Below, piece by piece: positions 54,052-63,529 of a DNA stretch of 64,000 bases. Both the position numbers and the translations under genes were made by a program. This stretch comes from Hoeflea sp. (GTDB taxonomy: Bacteria; Pseudomonadota; Alphaproteobacteria; Rhizobiales; Rhizobiaceae): contig NZ_NVXQ01000022.1 of the NCBI RefSeq assembly GCF_002733955.1, forward strand, positions 62,001 through 126,000, written 5' to 3'. Position 1 is the stretch's first letter; each line of letters starts with the position of its first letter. The notes beneath the pieces were generated by a model, which did not search any database, was not told where the DNA came from, and saw only the letters and a program-made list of their open reading frames with translations.

Positions 54052-55560
54052 TTACTCCGCCGCTTCCGCGCTCCCGGCATCCTCGTCCGGCGCATCCGCT
54101 GCTCCCGGTGCGGTTTCCGCCTGCAATTCGGGAATGCCGACAATGCGTTTGCCCGACAGGTCGGCATGGACGATGATCAATTCCTGCTCTTCGAAATAGC
54201 CCAGGAGCCGCCGCGCCCGACGCGCCGAATGGGTGCCGTAGGCGCGCGCGATGCGGGCGTCGGACGGGCACGGCTCGCCACGGATCGCCGCAGTAGCGAG
54301 CATCAGGAACACGCCCTGCAGATCCTCCGAAACCATCGCCGACAGCCTCAGCGCCGTCGCCCAGGCTTCGCTTGCAGCAGTCTCGGCGTCCACGCCGGAT
54401 CGGGCGATGGCGACACGGCGGCGGAATTCAGCCAGCGGCATCGGCGAGCCGGAGACCCGGCGCATCCTCAGCCGCACCAGGAAATCCTGGTACAGAGCGG
54501 AATCCGTCCGGTAGCCGGATTCCGGATCGGCCAGGATTTCAGCAAGCACCGAGGAAACCCGTTCCTCGCGTTCTTCCGCTCCCATCGCAGGCTGAGCCCC
54601 CTCGCCACCGGCGCGCGAGATCGGCTGGTCACTGAGCGGCGTGGCGCGCGACAATTCCGCCAGGATATCGGTGGTGGGCCGCGGGGCCGGGCGCGCCCGG
54701 CGCGGGGCCAGCTGACGGGTCAGCTCTTCCGGGTCCGGGGTGAAGATCAGATCTTCGACATCTTCGACGGTTTCGGGCATCGGCATCAGCTTCGGGCTGG
54801 AAGACCGCGCCTGGGTCTCCACCGCGCCAATGGCAATTGGCAATGGGCGACGGGACAAGGCTGGCCCGAGACCGACGAAATTGCCGCGCTGCAGGTCGCG
54901 GAACATCTCCGCCTGGCGCCGGTCCATACCCAGGAGGTCCGCCGCGCGGGCCATGTCGATGTCGAGAAATGTCCGTCCCATGAGAAAGTTCGAGGCTTCC
55001 GCGGCCACGTTCTTGGCAAGCTTCGCCAGTCGCTGCGTGGCGATCACGCCCGCAAGTCCGCGCTTGCGACCGCGGCACATCAGGTTGGTCATCGCGCCCA
55101 GCGACATCTTGCGCGCGTCCTCGGAGACGTCACCGCCCACGGCCGGCGCGAACATCTGCGCCTCGTCGACCACCACCAGCACCGGATACCAGAACTCGTG
55201 ATCGGCATCGAACATGGCATTCAGAAACACCGCCGCCGCGCGCATCTGTTGCTCGACGTCGAGCCCTTCCAGCGACAGCACGCAGGACACCCGGTGCCGC
55301 CGGATCCGGCTGGCGATGCCGGCAAGCTCGCCTTCGCTGCGCTCGCCCTCGACAACCAGGTGGCCGTATTTCTCCGAAAGCGTGACGAAATCACCCTCCG
55401 GGTCGATGATCACCTGCTGCACCCATTGCGCCGATTGCTCCAGCAGACGCCTGAGCAGATGCGACTTGCCGGACCCGGAATTGCCCTGCACGAGAAGACG
55501 GGTTGCCAGCAGTTCCTCGATGTCAAGCGTGGCCGGCTGTCCGCCAGACAAGCTTCCCAT
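54052..55560 (-). CDS. HerA/FtsK-like ATP-binding protein (DUF87 type)
   Basis: A 502-residue P-loop ATPase of the HerA/DUF87 group. Walker A is GNSGSGKS at about 26-33, Walker B PVLVVVDEAQMFAP near 125, and the sensor-like CRGRKRGLAGVIATQRLAKL near 159-178 is the classic HerA-type stretch. The C-terminal 250 residues are charged and variable and end in an acidic tail. The family pumps DNA with NurA or as stand-alone helicase or translocase; no nuclease gene is next to it, so the role is open. Start 55560 (MGSLSGGQPATLD) was chosen by homology to the family start; the frame is open further upstream to 55644. Confidence 0.85.
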   Translation of the reverse strand: MGSLSGGQPATLDIEELLATRLLVQGNSGSGKSHLLRRLLEQSAQWVQQVIIDPEGDFVTLSEKYGHLVVEGERSEGELAGIASRIRRHRVSCVLSLEGLDVEQQMRAAAVFLNAMFDADHEFWYPVLVVVDEAQMFAPAVGGDVSEDARKMSLGAMTNLMCRGRKRGLAGVIATQRLAKLAKNVAAEASNFLMGRTFLDIDMARAADLLGMDRRQAEMFRDLQRGNFVGLGPALSRRPLPIAIGAVETQARSSSPKLMPMPETVEDVEDLIFTPDPEELTRQLAPRRARPAPRPTTDILAELSRATPLSDQPISRAGGEGAQPAMGAEEREERVSSVLAEILADPESGYRTDSALYQDFLVRLRMRRVSGSPMPLAEFRRRVAIARSGVDAETAASEAWATALRLSAMVSEDLQGVFLMLATAAIRGEPCPSDARIARAYGTHSARRARRLLGYFEEQELIIVHADLSGKRIVGIPELQAETAPGAADAPDEDAGSAEAAE

Positions 55561-55723
55561 GTCAATTCCGACCTGCAAAGTACCCTTACTCCGTAAACCT
55601 GACGCGTGACCCGGCTTGAGTCTCTGGTGAATTCGCCAAAGCACCGTTTATCAGATTTCTCCGTCCCTGCAGGCGGCCAACGCAGAAATACACAGGAATT
55701 CGCCCACCCGCCCTGCGCCGGGG

Positions 55724-55975
55724 TCATGAAAAAAACCAGCGGCTGGCCTCGCGCCGCGCCTGGATCCGGGTCACACCGATATCGGCCAGCAACCTCGCGT
55801 CAAGTGCCGCCAGATGACGGCGCTGCCGCAACCGGTCATCCCAGCGGCAGTAGGCCCGCCAGCATTGCGCTGCAAGCCGTGCAATGAATCGCTCCGCTCT
55901 TGCCGTTTCCGGTCCGCCGCTGATGCGGGTTTGCTTGTCCAGGGACACATTGCCGGTGATGGATGGATTGCTCAT
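55724..55975 (-). CDS. DUF1127 family small protein
   Basis: An 83-residue protein with the DUF1127 motif at the C-terminus: WRAYCRWDDRLRQRRHLAALDARLLADIGVTR (given here as the LRQRRHLAALDARLLADIGV part), preceded by a variable N-terminal half. The arginine-rich region binds RNA in some alphaproteobacterial relatives such as CcaF1 and in small-RNA regulation. The ATG at 55975 follows AGGAGGCCATC. It is divergent from the ArsR-type regulator gene and convergent with nothing nearby. Confidence 0.85.
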   Translation of the reverse strand: MSNPSITGNVSLDKQTRISGGPETARAERFIARLAAQCWRAYCRWDDRLRQRRHLAALDARLLADIGVTRIQARREASRWFFS

Positions 55976-56090
55976 GATGGCCTCCTGTTGGGATGAGCCT
56001 CGTTTTCGCACGCCCTGTGGCCGCAATGCTTCGGCCGTGACCGAAGCATTGACTGGTGACCTGATCCCGGTCTGCCGCTACACTTGGCGC

Positions 56091-56828
56091 ATGAGCACTG
56101 AGACCGTCACCGCCCCGGCAAACGCCAACACGATTTCCGCCGTCGCCGCGCTGATGGGCGATCCGGCGCGCACCAACATCCTGTTTGCGCTGATGAGCGG
56201 CAAAGCACTGACGGCTACCGAACTTGGCTATCATGCCGGCGTCAGCGCCCCCACAGCCAGCGGGCACCTGGCCAAATTGCTCGATGGCCAGCTGATTACT
56301 CTCGAAAAACAGGGGCGCCACCGCTATTACCGGTTGGCCTCCCCTGCCGTTGCCGAAACGCTGGAAGGCCTCACGACGCTTGCTGCCAGCGGCCCCAAAC
56401 CTCTCCGCCCAACCGGGCCGAAAGATGCAGCGATGCGCCAGGCCCGCACCTGTTACGATCACATGGCCGGCCGGCTGGCGGTCGCCATCACCGATGCTCT
56501 TACGGCCCAAAACCTGATTGTGGTTGAAGACCGCTCGGGCATGATTACCGACGAGGGCCGGCGGTTCTTTTCCGATTTCGGCATCGATCTGGAAAAACGG
56601 CCCGGATCCGCGCGGCCGCTTTGCCGCACCTGTCTCGACTGGAGCGAGCGGCGCATGCATCTGGGCGGCCGGCTAGGTGCTGCGCTGCTGACACGGTCAC
56701 TCGAGCTCCATTGGGTCCGCTCCGTCAACGGCACCCGCTCCTTGACGATCACCCGCGATGGCGAACGCGGCTTTCACGACCAGTTTGGAATAGCCATCGA
56801 GAGCTTGATGGTTCAGCGCAAGGCATAA
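56091..56828 (+). CDS. ArsR-family winged-helix regulator with C-terminal domain
   Basis: A 245-residue regulator. Residues 10-95 form an ArsR-type winged helix (TISAVAALMGDPARTNILFAL, then GVSAPTASGHLAKLLDGQLI and QGRHRYYRL); the rest is a C-terminal domain with the CRTCLDWSERRMHLGGRLGA stretch, typical of a subgroup with cysteine-containing sensing regions. The two C-terminal cysteines could sense metal or redox state. It is convergent with, and its last 16 bases overlap, the GNAT gene. Confidence 0.88.
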   Translation: MSTETVTAPANANTISAVAALMGDPARTNILFALMSGKALTATELGYHAGVSAPTASGHLAKLLDGQLITLEKQGRHRYYRLASPAVAETLEGLTTLAASGPKPLRPTGPKDAAMRQARTCYDHMAGRLAVAITDALTAQNLIVVEDRSGMITDEGRRFFSDFGIDLEKRPGSARPLCRTCLDWSERRMHLGGRLGAALLTRSLELHWVRSVNGTRSLTITRDGERGFHDQFGIAIESLMVQRKA

Positions 56829-57337
56829 CGCCTGGACACGCGATCTACCGGCGTTCCATCGCGCAAGGCCACACCGACCGCAACACTGTAATCGGTAAAT
56901 CCGAGTTTCGCGTAATAGGCCAGTCCGCCCGCATTGTCGGCGCGAATGGTAGCGTTGATCATCGTGAACCCGGCCCTGCTTGCAAAATCGCGCGTCACCG
57001 GAAACAGCGCCGATCCAACCCCGCCAATCCGCGGCCTGCGGGTAAATGTTGCGATATCAACCCAGCCATCGGGCAGATCGCCGTATGTCGCCAGCGCCTG
57101 AAAACCGGCAATGGAGGTATCGGGCAGCACAGCCACATGGCAGGCCACGCAGTCCGGGCCGGAGAGGAACCAGAGCGTAAATTCCGTTTCCGTCAGTTCG
57201 TCCTCGATTGCCGTTGTCCCGCCTTCGCGCACGATCCCGTTCAAAAGCGCGCGCAGTTCACCCGCGTCGGCGTCAGTCGCCTGGCGGATCGTCAGTGTCA
57301 CCGGAGCTGGCCGGTCTGATGTTGGCGGTGCGGGCAT
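56813..57337 (-). CDS. GNAT family N-acetyltransferase
   Basis: A 174-residue GNAT acetyltransferase. The acetyl-CoA loop is in RRPRIGGVGSALFPVTRDFA (about 102-121), preceded by the strand VDIATFT and followed by MINATIRADNAGGLAYYAKLGF, the family motif B. Substrate unknown. Its 3' end overlaps the convergent ArsR-type gene by 16 bases, and it starts 7 bases after the murI stop. Confidence 0.88.
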   Translation of the reverse strand: MPAPPTSDRPAPVTLTIRQATDADAGELRALLNGIVREGGTTAIEDELTETEFTLWFLSGPDCVACHVAVLPDTSIAGFQALATYGDLPDGWVDIATFTRRPRIGGVGSALFPVTRDFASRAGFTMINATIRADNAGGLAYYAKLGFTDYSVAVGVALRDGTPVDRVSRRYALR

Positions 57338-57344
57338 GGAAAAT

Positions 57345-58142
57345 CTAAGCCCCGCCGGCCGTCAGCCCGAAGCCGTGCATCAGCCGCTGCGCGCTGTAAT
57401 CCGGATTGCCCGAGGTGAACACCACCCTGTCGCGCGCATCGGGCAGCGCGTCGCCGCCGGGCAAGGTGTCGACGATTGCCAGCGCCCGCCGCGCGATGGC
57501 TTCGGCCGGGTCGATCCAGTCCACCGGCCACGGCGCCATCTTGCGCATGCGGTTGACGAGAAACGGAAAATGCGTACAGGCCAGCACCACGATGTCGGTC
57601 TGCCGGCCGTCGTGGCTGACAAAGCACGGATCGATCTCGGCCTTCACCGCCGCCTCGTCGACAAAACCTTTTCGCATATATGTTTCGGCGAGTGCCGCAA
57701 GGTTTTCCGATCCGACCAGACGCACATGCACCTTGTCGGCATAATCGCGGATCAGGTCGCGGGTATATTGCCGCTTCACCGTGCCAGGCGTCGCCAGCAC
57801 CGAGACCAGACCGGATTTTGTCCGCTCGGCGGCGGGCTTGATCGCCGGCACCGTGCCGACGAAAGGCAGATCGGGAAAGGCCTCACGCAAGGCCGGCATG
57901 ACGATGGTCGAGGCGGTGTTGCAGGCAATCAGCGCCAGCGCCGGATTGTAATTCTCGATCAGGCCGCCAAACAGCGCGACAATGCGATCGTTGAGCGCGC
58001 CCTCTTCCCAGGCGCCATAGGGAAAGCCGGCATCATCGGCGACATAGACAAAGCGCCGCCCGGGCATGATCACCCGCGCCTCGCGCAAAACGCTCAAGCC
58101 ACCAATACCGCTGTCGAACACCAGAACCGGCTGTTCGCTCAT
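57345..58142 (-). CDS. murI: glutamate racemase
   Basis: MurI makes D-glutamate for peptidoglycan. The 265-residue protein has the two catalytic cysteines expected: C74 in LIACNTAST and a second in VLACTHFPF near 184, together with D10-S11 in [10 protein letters not shown] and the YPYG-like GFPYGAW segment near 39-45. Length matches (about 270). It overlaps the stop of the trmJ-like gene by four bases, so the two are coupled, and is followed by the GNAT gene. Confidence 0.97.
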   Translation of the reverse strand: MSEQPVLVFDSGIGGLSVLREARVIMPGRRFVYVADDAGFPYGAWEEGALNDRIVALFGGLIENYNPALALIACNTASTIVMPALREAFPDLPFVGTVPAIKPAAERTKSGLVSVLATPGTVKRQYTRDLIRDYADKVHVRLVGSENLAALAETYMRKGFVDEAAVKAEIDPCFVSHDGRQTDIVVLACTHFPFLVNRMRKMAPWPVDWIDPAEAIARRALAIVDTLPGGDALPDARDRVVFTSGNPDYSAQRLMHGFGLTAGGA

Positions 58143-58960
58143 TCGCCGTCTCCCGTGTCCCAGTTCCCCTCCGAGGGGTCGGAAGGCCTGCGCTGTCCGG
58201 ACCGACTAAACTTGTCAAATGAGGCAAAAAGACCGCGCAGCACCGCGATTTCATCGGTCGAAAAGCCCGGACGGGTCAACACCGCGCGCAAATTGTCGAT
58301 CGCCTTCATCTTCTTGGTCTCGGAGCGGAAATAGCCCCGCGCCTCGAGACCTTCCTCGATCTGGGCGAACAAGCCATGCAGATCGGCCTTTTCTGCCGGC
58401 ACCACGTCGGGGCTGTCAAAGGCCGTCTCGTGCGGATGCGAAAGCCCCGATTTCATCCATTCATAAGACATCAGCAGCACGGCCTGGGCGATGTTGAGCG
58501 AGGCATAGGCGGGATTGACCGGGAATGTGACGATCTCGTCGGCAAGCCCCACCTCCCAGTTGCGCAGGCCGATGCGCTCTCGCCCGAACAGGATGCCGGT
58601 CTTTTCGCCCGTGTTCTCGCGGCCACGCAGGATCTCGCCCGCTTCCACCGGGCCGCGCACCGGCTTGTGCCCGTCGCGCGGCCGTGCCGTGGTGGCATAG
58701 ACAAAATTGAGATCGGCAACGGCTGCTTCCAGCGTGTCAAACACCACGGCAGCGGCGATCACGTGGTCGGCCTTGGCTGCGGCGCTGACCGCCTTGTCAT
58801 TGGGCCAGCCATCGCGCGGATTGACGATCCTGAGATTGGAGAGGCCGAAATTGGCCATGGCGCGCGCCACCATGCCGATGTTTTCGCCCAGTTGCGGCTC
58901 CACCAGAATGATTGCCGGCCCGCCGGTCATCAGTTCGCGATTTCTGTCTGTTCCGGCCAC
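58139..58960 (-). CDS. TrmJ-type RNA methyltransferase (SpoU/TrmH family)
   Basis: A 273-residue SPOUT methyltransferase of the TrmH/TrmJ type. Visible: the opening [20 protein letters not shown] (about 15-34), [11 protein letters not shown] near 47, then the knot region [18 protein letters not shown] (about 124-141) and [20 protein letters not shown] (about 148-167). TrmJ methylates ribose 32 of tRNAs. Overlaps murI by four bases (ATGA). The ATG at 58960 and a second in-frame ATG 30 bases downstream are both possible. Confidence 0.9.
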   Translation of the reverse strand: MAGTDRNRELMTGGPAIILVEPQLGENIGMVARAMANFGLSNLRIVNPRDGWPNDKAVSAAAKADHVIAAAVVFDTLEAAVADLNFVYATTARPRDGHKPVRGPVEAGEILRGRENTGEKTGILFGRERIGLRNWEVGLADEIVTFPVNPAYASLNIAQAVLLMSYEWMKSGLSHPHETAFDSPDVVPAEKADLHGLFAQIEEGLEARGYFRSETKKMKAIDNLRAVLTRPGFSTDEIAVLRGLFASFDKFSRSGQRRPSDPSEGNWDTGDGE

Positions 58961-59086
58961 GTGTTCATTCCCCGGCGCAGCGGCCAGCGCGTTGGTACAA
59001 TCAGGTTGCGCGCATCAGCCAAGGCGACCCGTTTCTGTCAGGCCGACACCACTACTGCCGCCTTGGCGCACAATCAAGACAAGCCG

Positions 59087-60358
59087 TTACTCCACGGCGC
59101 TGAACACCAGCGAGGCATTCACTCCGCCAAAGCCGAAGGCGTTGGAGAGTACATGGCCGAGTTTCTTTTCGCGCGGCGTGTTCGGCACCAGGTCGAACCG
59201 GGCCGCAGCCTCGTCAGGCGTGTCCAGATTGATCGTCGCCGGCATGAGGCCGTCGCGCAAGGCCAGCACCGAGAACACCGCCTCGATGGCGCCGGCAGCC
59301 CCCATCAGATGTCCGGTGGCGGATTTGGTTGCCGAGACAGACAGGTCCTGCCCCCTCCCCGCAAACACATGACTGATAGCGGCAATCTCCGCCGCGTCGC
59401 CGACCCCGGTCGAAGTCGAATGGGCATTGATGTAATCGATGTCGGCAGGTGCGAGACCTGCCATTTTCAGCGCGTTGCGCATTGCCTTTTGCGCGCCGAC
59501 ACCGTCCGGGTGGCCTGCGGTCAGGTGATAGGCGTCAGCCGAGGTGCCATAGCCCGACAGGATTGCCAGCGGCGTCGCGCCGCGCGCAGTGGCGTGGCTC
59601 AGCCGCTCGATCACCAGCACGGCGGCCCCTTCCGACAGCACGAAACCGGCACGTGACTGGTCGAACGGCCGCGAAGCCCTCGCCGGGTCATCATTGTAGG
59701 CAGTGCACAGCGCCCGTGCCGCCGCAAATCCGCCGATCGAGATCGGATCGACTGACCCTTCGGCCCCGCCGCACACCACCACATCGGCCTCGCCGGTCTG
59801 GATCAACCGCATACCATCACCGATGGCCTGGGCCGAGGCCGCGCATGCCGTTACCGGTGCTCCGATAGGGCCGGTGAATCCCTCCCGGATCGAGATCCAG
59901 CCGGCGGCCAGGTTGGGCAGAAACGCCGGTACGGTGAAAGGCGACAGCCGTTTGGGACCTTTCTCCAGGATTGTCTGCGCGGTCTGCGCCATCAGCGGCG
60001 ACCCGCCGACACCGGTGCCGATCACCGTTGCCGTAGCGTCCCGCTCTTCTTCCGTGTCAGGCTTCCATCCCGCCTGGGCCAAAGCCTGCGCTGCCGCCGC
60101 AAGCCCGTACTGGATGAACCAGTCCATCTTCTTGATGTCCTTGGCCTCGATCCAGTCCTGCGGATCAAACCCGTCGACATCATCGGCTTTTGACGGAACC
60201 AGCCCGGCAATGGTGCTGCCATAGGCGCTGACATCGAAACGGGTGTTGGCAACCACGCCGCTTTGCCCGGCAAGCAGCCGCGACCAGACTGGCTCGACGC
60301 CCACGCCAAGCGGGCTGACGACACCCATTCCCGTCACTACGATCGGATCCAAAACCAT
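59087..60358 (-). CDS. beta-ketoacyl-ACP synthase II paralogue (FabF-like)
   Basis: A 423-residue thiolase-fold condensing enzyme of the KAS II type. The active triad is complete: C172 in TACAASA, H313 in INAHSTST and H350 in SATGHLMGAAG. It starts MVLDPIVVTGMGVVSP. No other fatty-acid genes are adjacent, so this is probably an additional FabF used for a special lipid rather than the housekeeping one. It is downstream of a marR gene on the same strand, and a TACAC/GTGTA palindrome array precedes it, suggesting control by that regulator. Confidence 0.92.
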   Translation of the reverse strand: MVLDPIVVTGMGVVSPLGVGVEPVWSRLLAGQSGVVANTRFDVSAYGSTIAGLVPSKADDVDGFDPQDWIEAKDIKKMDWFIQYGLAAAAQALAQAGWKPDTEEERDATATVIGTGVGGSPLMAQTAQTILEKGPKRLSPFTVPAFLPNLAAGWISIREGFTGPIGAPVTACAASAQAIGDGMRLIQTGEADVVVCGGAEGSVDPISIGGFAAARALCTAYNDDPARASRPFDQSRAGFVLSEGAAVLVIERLSHATARGATPLAILSGYGTSADAYHLTAGHPDGVGAQKAMRNALKMAGLAPADIDYINAHSTSTGVGDAAEIAAISHVFAGRGQDLSVSATKSATGHLMGAAGAIEAVFSVLALRDGLMPATINLDTPDEAAARFDLVPNTPREKKLGHVLSNAFGFGGVNASLVFSAVE

Positions 60359-60381
60359 ATCTTTTGCCTTTTGTTGCTACT

Positions 60382-60400
60382 ACACTGGTGTATATACACT
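60382..60400. promoter_or_regulatory. palindromic operator array in front of the fabF paralogue
   Basis: TACAC-TG-GTGTA-TA-TACAC: a perfect 12-base palindrome GTGTATATACAC (60389-60400) overlapping a second TACAC-N2-GTGTA element (60382-60393), 24 bases upstream of the fabF-like start. A near-identical element lies before marR at 60868. Confidence 0.65.
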
Positions 60401-60436
60401 ATTGAAGTCGAAAATCGGGCGCCTCCGGACCAGATC

Positions 60437-60853
60437 TCAGCCTGCTGTCAGCGCCCTCAAAGCCGGCAGCAGATGCTGAAGCTCCGGCTCTTCCAGCAAC
60501 CCGCGCACCTCTGCCTGTGCCGCCTGCCAGTGGGGCACCAGCTCTTCGGCGAGGCTCTTGCCTTCAGGCGACAGCGTGAACTGGCGGCCATTGCCCTTGC
60601 TGGCGGGCGCAGCAGAAACCAGCCCCTTGCGGGTCAAGAGTTCGAGATTGCGAATCAGCGTGGTGCGATCCATGGCAATCCGCTCGGCCATCCGGCTCAC
60701 CGGCTCGTCGCGTCCCTGTCGCAGCACCATCAGCACCGAAAACTGCACCACCGACACGCCGAAGCGCTGCAGTTGCGCATCGTAGCGCCGGGTCATGGCA
60801 CGCGCCGCCATCACCGTGTTGAGCAGCAGGCAATCGGAGAAGTCATAGGTCAT
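60437..60853 (-). CDS. MarR-family transcriptional regulator
   Basis: A 138-residue MarR-type winged-helix regulator. The DNA-binding part is visible: SVLMVLRQGRDEPVSRMAER, then IAMDRTTLIRNLELLTRKGL (recognition helix) and the wing SKGNGRQFTLSPEGKSLAEE. A cysteine (C8) sits near the N-terminus. Operator-like GTGTA-N2-TACAC elements stand both 15 bases upstream of its own start and upstream of the following FabF-like gene, so autoregulation and control of that gene are likely. Confidence 0.92.
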   Translation of the reverse strand: MTYDFSDCLLLNTVMAARAMTRRYDAQLQRFGVSVVQFSVLMVLRQGRDEPVSRMAERIAMDRTTLIRNLELLTRKGLVSAAPASKGNGRQFTLSPEGKSLAEELVPHWQAAQAEVRGLLEEPELQHLLPALRALTAG

Positions 60854-60867
60854 CGGCGCACGATACC

Positions 60868-60879
60868 GTGTATCTACAC
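60868..60879. promoter_or_regulatory. operator-like palindrome upstream of marR
   Basis: GTGTA-TC-TACAC has perfect 5-base arms and matches the GTGTA-TA-TACAC element at 60389-60400 in all arm positions. It lies 15 bases before the marR ATG, a typical autorepression position. Confidence 0.65.
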
Positions 60880-61107
60880 CTTGTCAATGCACCCGCCGCG
60901 CCTGCGGGTGCCGGGCACAAGCGACGGACAACCAAACCGCCGCAGCTGCGCCGGGTCAAGAACACCGGTCCCGGCAGCAGTTTCTAAAACCGCAACCGCC
61001 GGAGCCCAGCATGTTGTGCGCCCGCCGCTGTTTTGTTATGAGATGCGCCAACTGAACGGGCGGCTTTTCGCCTCCCCCCGACAACTCCCTCAAAAGGTCA
61101 AACAAGC

Positions 61108-62319
61108 ATGGCAAAGATCAAGGTAGCAAACCCCGTCGTCGATCTCGACGGCGACGAGATGACTCGGATCATCTGGCAGTTCATCAAGGAAAAGCTGATC
61201 CTGCCCTATCTCGATCTGAACATCGATTATTATGACCTCTCGGTCGAGCATCGCGATGCCACCGACGACCAGGTCACCGTCGATGCAGCCAACGCCATCA
61301 AGAAGCACGGCGTCGGCATCAAATGCGCCACCATCACCCCGGACGAAGCCCGCGTGGAGGAATTCGGCCTGAAAAAGATGTGGCGTTCGCCCAACGGCAC
61401 CATCCGCAACATCTTGGGCGGCGTGATTTTCCGCGAGCCGATCATCATGAACAACGTGCCGCGTCTGGTTCCCGGCTGGACCAAGCCGATCATCGTCGGT
61501 CGTCACGCATTCGGCGATCAGTACCGCGCCACCGATTTCAAGTTCCCCGGCAAGGGCAAGCTGTCGATCAAGTTCGTTGGTGACGATGGCGAGACCATCG
61601 AGCACGACGTCTTCGACGCACCGTCTTCCGGCGTTGCCATGGCCATGTACAACCTCGATGATTCGATTCGCGATTTTGCCCGCGCTTCATTGAACTACGC
61701 GCTGCTGCGCGGCGTGCCGTGCTACCTGTCGACCAAGAACACCATCCTCAAGACCTATGACGGCCGCTTCAAGGATCTGTTCCAGGAAATCTTCGACGCC
61801 GAATTCAAGGAACAGTACGAAGAAAAGAAGATCTGGTACGAACACCGCCTCATCGACGACATGGTCGCATCCGCGCTCAAGTGGTCCGGCGGCTATGTCT
61901 GGGCCTGCAAGAACTACGATGGCGACGTCCAGTCCGACATCGTAGCCCAGGGCTTTGGCTCGCTCGGCCTGATGACCTCGGTTCTAATGACCCCGGACGG
62001 CAAGACCGTGGAAGCCGAAGCCGCCCACGGCACCGTCACCCGCCACTACCGCCAGCACCAGAAGGGCGAGGAAACCTCGACCAACTCGATCGCCTCGATC
62101 TTTGCCTGGACCCGTGGCCTGGCCCACCGCGCCAAGCTCGACGACAATGCCGAGCTGGCCAACTTCGCCGACACGCTGGAAAAGGTCTGCATCCAGACCG
62201 TCGAATCCGGCTTCATGACCAAGGATCTGGCGCTGCTGATCGGTCCGGACCAGCCTTGGCTGTCGACCACCGGCTTCCTCGACAAGATCGACGAGAACCT
62301 GCAGAAGGCCATGGGCTGA
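61108..62319 (+). CDS. icd: NADP-dependent isocitrate dehydrogenase
   Basis: Icd converts isocitrate to 2-oxoglutarate in the citric acid cycle. The 403-residue protein is the eukaryote-like (type II) enzyme typical of alphaproteobacteria: [20 protein letters not shown] at the start, the substrate stretch [14 protein letters not shown] near 89-102, [20 protein letters not shown] near 251-270, and [16 protein letters not shown] near 307. Length matches. The ATG at 61108 follows CTCAAAAGGTCAAACAAGC. Confidence 0.98.
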   Translation: MAKIKVANPVVDLDGDEMTRIIWQFIKEKLILPYLDLNIDYYDLSVEHRDATDDQVTVDAANAIKKHGVGIKCATITPDEARVEEFGLKKMWRSPNGTIRNILGGVIFREPIIMNNVPRLVPGWTKPIIVGRHAFGDQYRATDFKFPGKGKLSIKFVGDDGETIEHDVFDAPSSGVAMAMYNLDDSIRDFARASLNYALLRGVPCYLSTKNTILKTYDGRFKDLFQEIFDAEFKEQYEEKKIWYEHRLIDDMVASALKWSGGYVWACKNYDGDVQSDIVAQGFGSLGLMTSVLMTPDGKTVEAEAAHGTVTRHYRQHQKGEETSTNSIASIFAWTRGLAHRAKLDDNAELANFADTLEKVCIQTVESGFMTKDLALLIGPDQPWLSTTGFLDKIDENLQKAMG

Positions 62320-62748
62320 TTGGTGGCCACCGGACCTGTCGCCACGCTCAGGAAGCTGTGGCGGCACAACCGGTGGCTTACTGTGGCATTCATGCTGACA
62401 TTGACGCTGGCGCTGGTGTTCATCATCCGCGCCGGCGTTTTTTTTGTCTATTGGCAGCAGCACCAGGACGAGCCGATCGAAGGCTGGATGACAGTGCGCT
62501 ACGTCGCACGCTCCTACCGGGTTGACCCGAGGATCGTCCACGACGCCGTCGGCCTGCCGATGACGGGCCCCGACCGCCGCCCGCTGATCAGGATCGCCCG
62601 CGAGGACGGAAAGCCGCTCGACCAGATCACCGAGCGAATTCTGGCTGCCATCAAGGCGGACCGGGCGGCCCGTGGCCAGCCCGAGGGCGATCTCCCCGCG
62701 CCCCAGCTGACGCTTCCCGCCCCGTCACCGGCCCAACCGCAACCATGA
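62320..62748 (+). CDS. hypothetical membrane-anchored protein
   Basis: A 142-residue protein with a short basic N-terminus, one transmembrane helix (about 20-44, WLTVAFMLTLTLALVFIIRAGVF), a cytoplasmic or periplasmic domain beginning VRYVARSYRVDP with HDAVGLP and IRIARED segments, and a proline-rich tail. No family is recognised with certainty. The first codons after the icd stop are TTG and GTG (62320 and 62323); both are possible starts. Its stop overlaps the ATG of the DedA gene by four bases, so the pair is coupled. Confidence 0.65.
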   Translation: MVATGPVATLRKLWRHNRWLTVAFMLTLTLALVFIIRAGVFFVYWQQHQDEPIEGWMTVRYVARSYRVDPRIVHDAVGLPMTGPDRRPLIRIAREDGKPLDQITERILAAIKADRAARGQPEGDLPAPQLTLPAPSPAQPQP

Positions 62749-63371
62749 CCGGGCAGCTGCTCGAGTTTCTCACCAGCTATGGCCTGCCTGCCGCGGTCCT
62801 GCTTCTCGCAGTCGGGCAGATGGGCCTGCCCCTGCCGACATCTCTGGCGCTGCTGACGCTGGGTGCGCTGGCCGGCAATGGCGACGCGGATCTCGTCACC
62901 GCCTTCATCTGGGCGCTGTGCGGGGCGACGCTTGGCGATCAGGCCGGCTTTCTCGCCGGGCGCTTTGTCGTCCAGTCCTCCGAAGGGCGGCCCGGTTTTC
63001 TTGGCGGCCTTGCCCGAAAGGCCCGCGCGGCAGAGCCGAAACTGGAAAAATGGGGTGGCGGCGGCGTTTTTCTCACGCGCTGGCTGTTTACCCCGCTGGG
63101 TCCAGCCATCAACATCGCCAGCGGCATCACCGGCCTCTCCTGGGCTCGCTTCACGGCCTGGGGCGTGGCCGGTGAAACCTTGTGGGTGGCGATCTACATC
63201 GCCCTCGGCTTCAGCTTCGGCTCCAACATCGAAACCCTGGCCGGCATCCTCGGCAACCTGTCCATGGCGCTGGCCATGCTGGCACTCGCAGCCTTTTTCG
63301 GCTGGCGGTTGAAACTGGCGGTCCAGGCCGCGCAGAGGCGCTCGCGCCATAAACATCTGCAACACCCATGA
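62745..63371 (+). CDS. DedA/SNARE-associated family membrane protein
   Basis: A 208-residue polytopic inner-membrane protein of the DedA superfamily, which includes undecaprenyl-phosphate and phospholipid flippases. Visible: VGQMGLPLPTSLALLTLGAL (the E/Q-x-GLP-x-P re-entrant type segment, about 23-42), CGATLGDQAGFLAGRF (about 60-75), and FLTRWLFTPLGPAINIASGITG (about 109-130), the R-x3-P-x3-G signature region. It is translationally coupled to the upstream membrane protein, whose domain may modulate it. Confidence 0.88.
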   Translation: MTGQLLEFLTSYGLPAAVLLLAVGQMGLPLPTSLALLTLGALAGNGDADLVTAFIWALCGATLGDQAGFLAGRFVVQSSEGRPGFLGGLARKARAAEPKLEKWGGGGVFLTRWLFTPLGPAINIASGITGLSWARFTAWGVAGETLWVAIYIALGFSFGSNIETLAGILGNLSMALAMLALAAFFGWRLKLAVQAAQRRSRHKHLQHP

Positions 63372-63529
63372 CCGAACGACCAAGACGAGCGGGGGCGGTC
63401 CATTGCAAACCTGTATTATTCGCAAACTCTAAACTACAACAACACGTCCACAAAAACTCGCTTCATAAGTAAAATTTTAAATTTCTACAGCAATCCTGAC
63501 ACCGAATAGTCAAAAAATGGATTTAGACA

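Noticed and set aside
53764-55596. A 610-codon plus-strand open frame opposite the HerA-like ATPase
   Set aside because: Composition is Arg/His/Gly-rich antisense; the HerA-like frame on the minus strand has Walker motifs.
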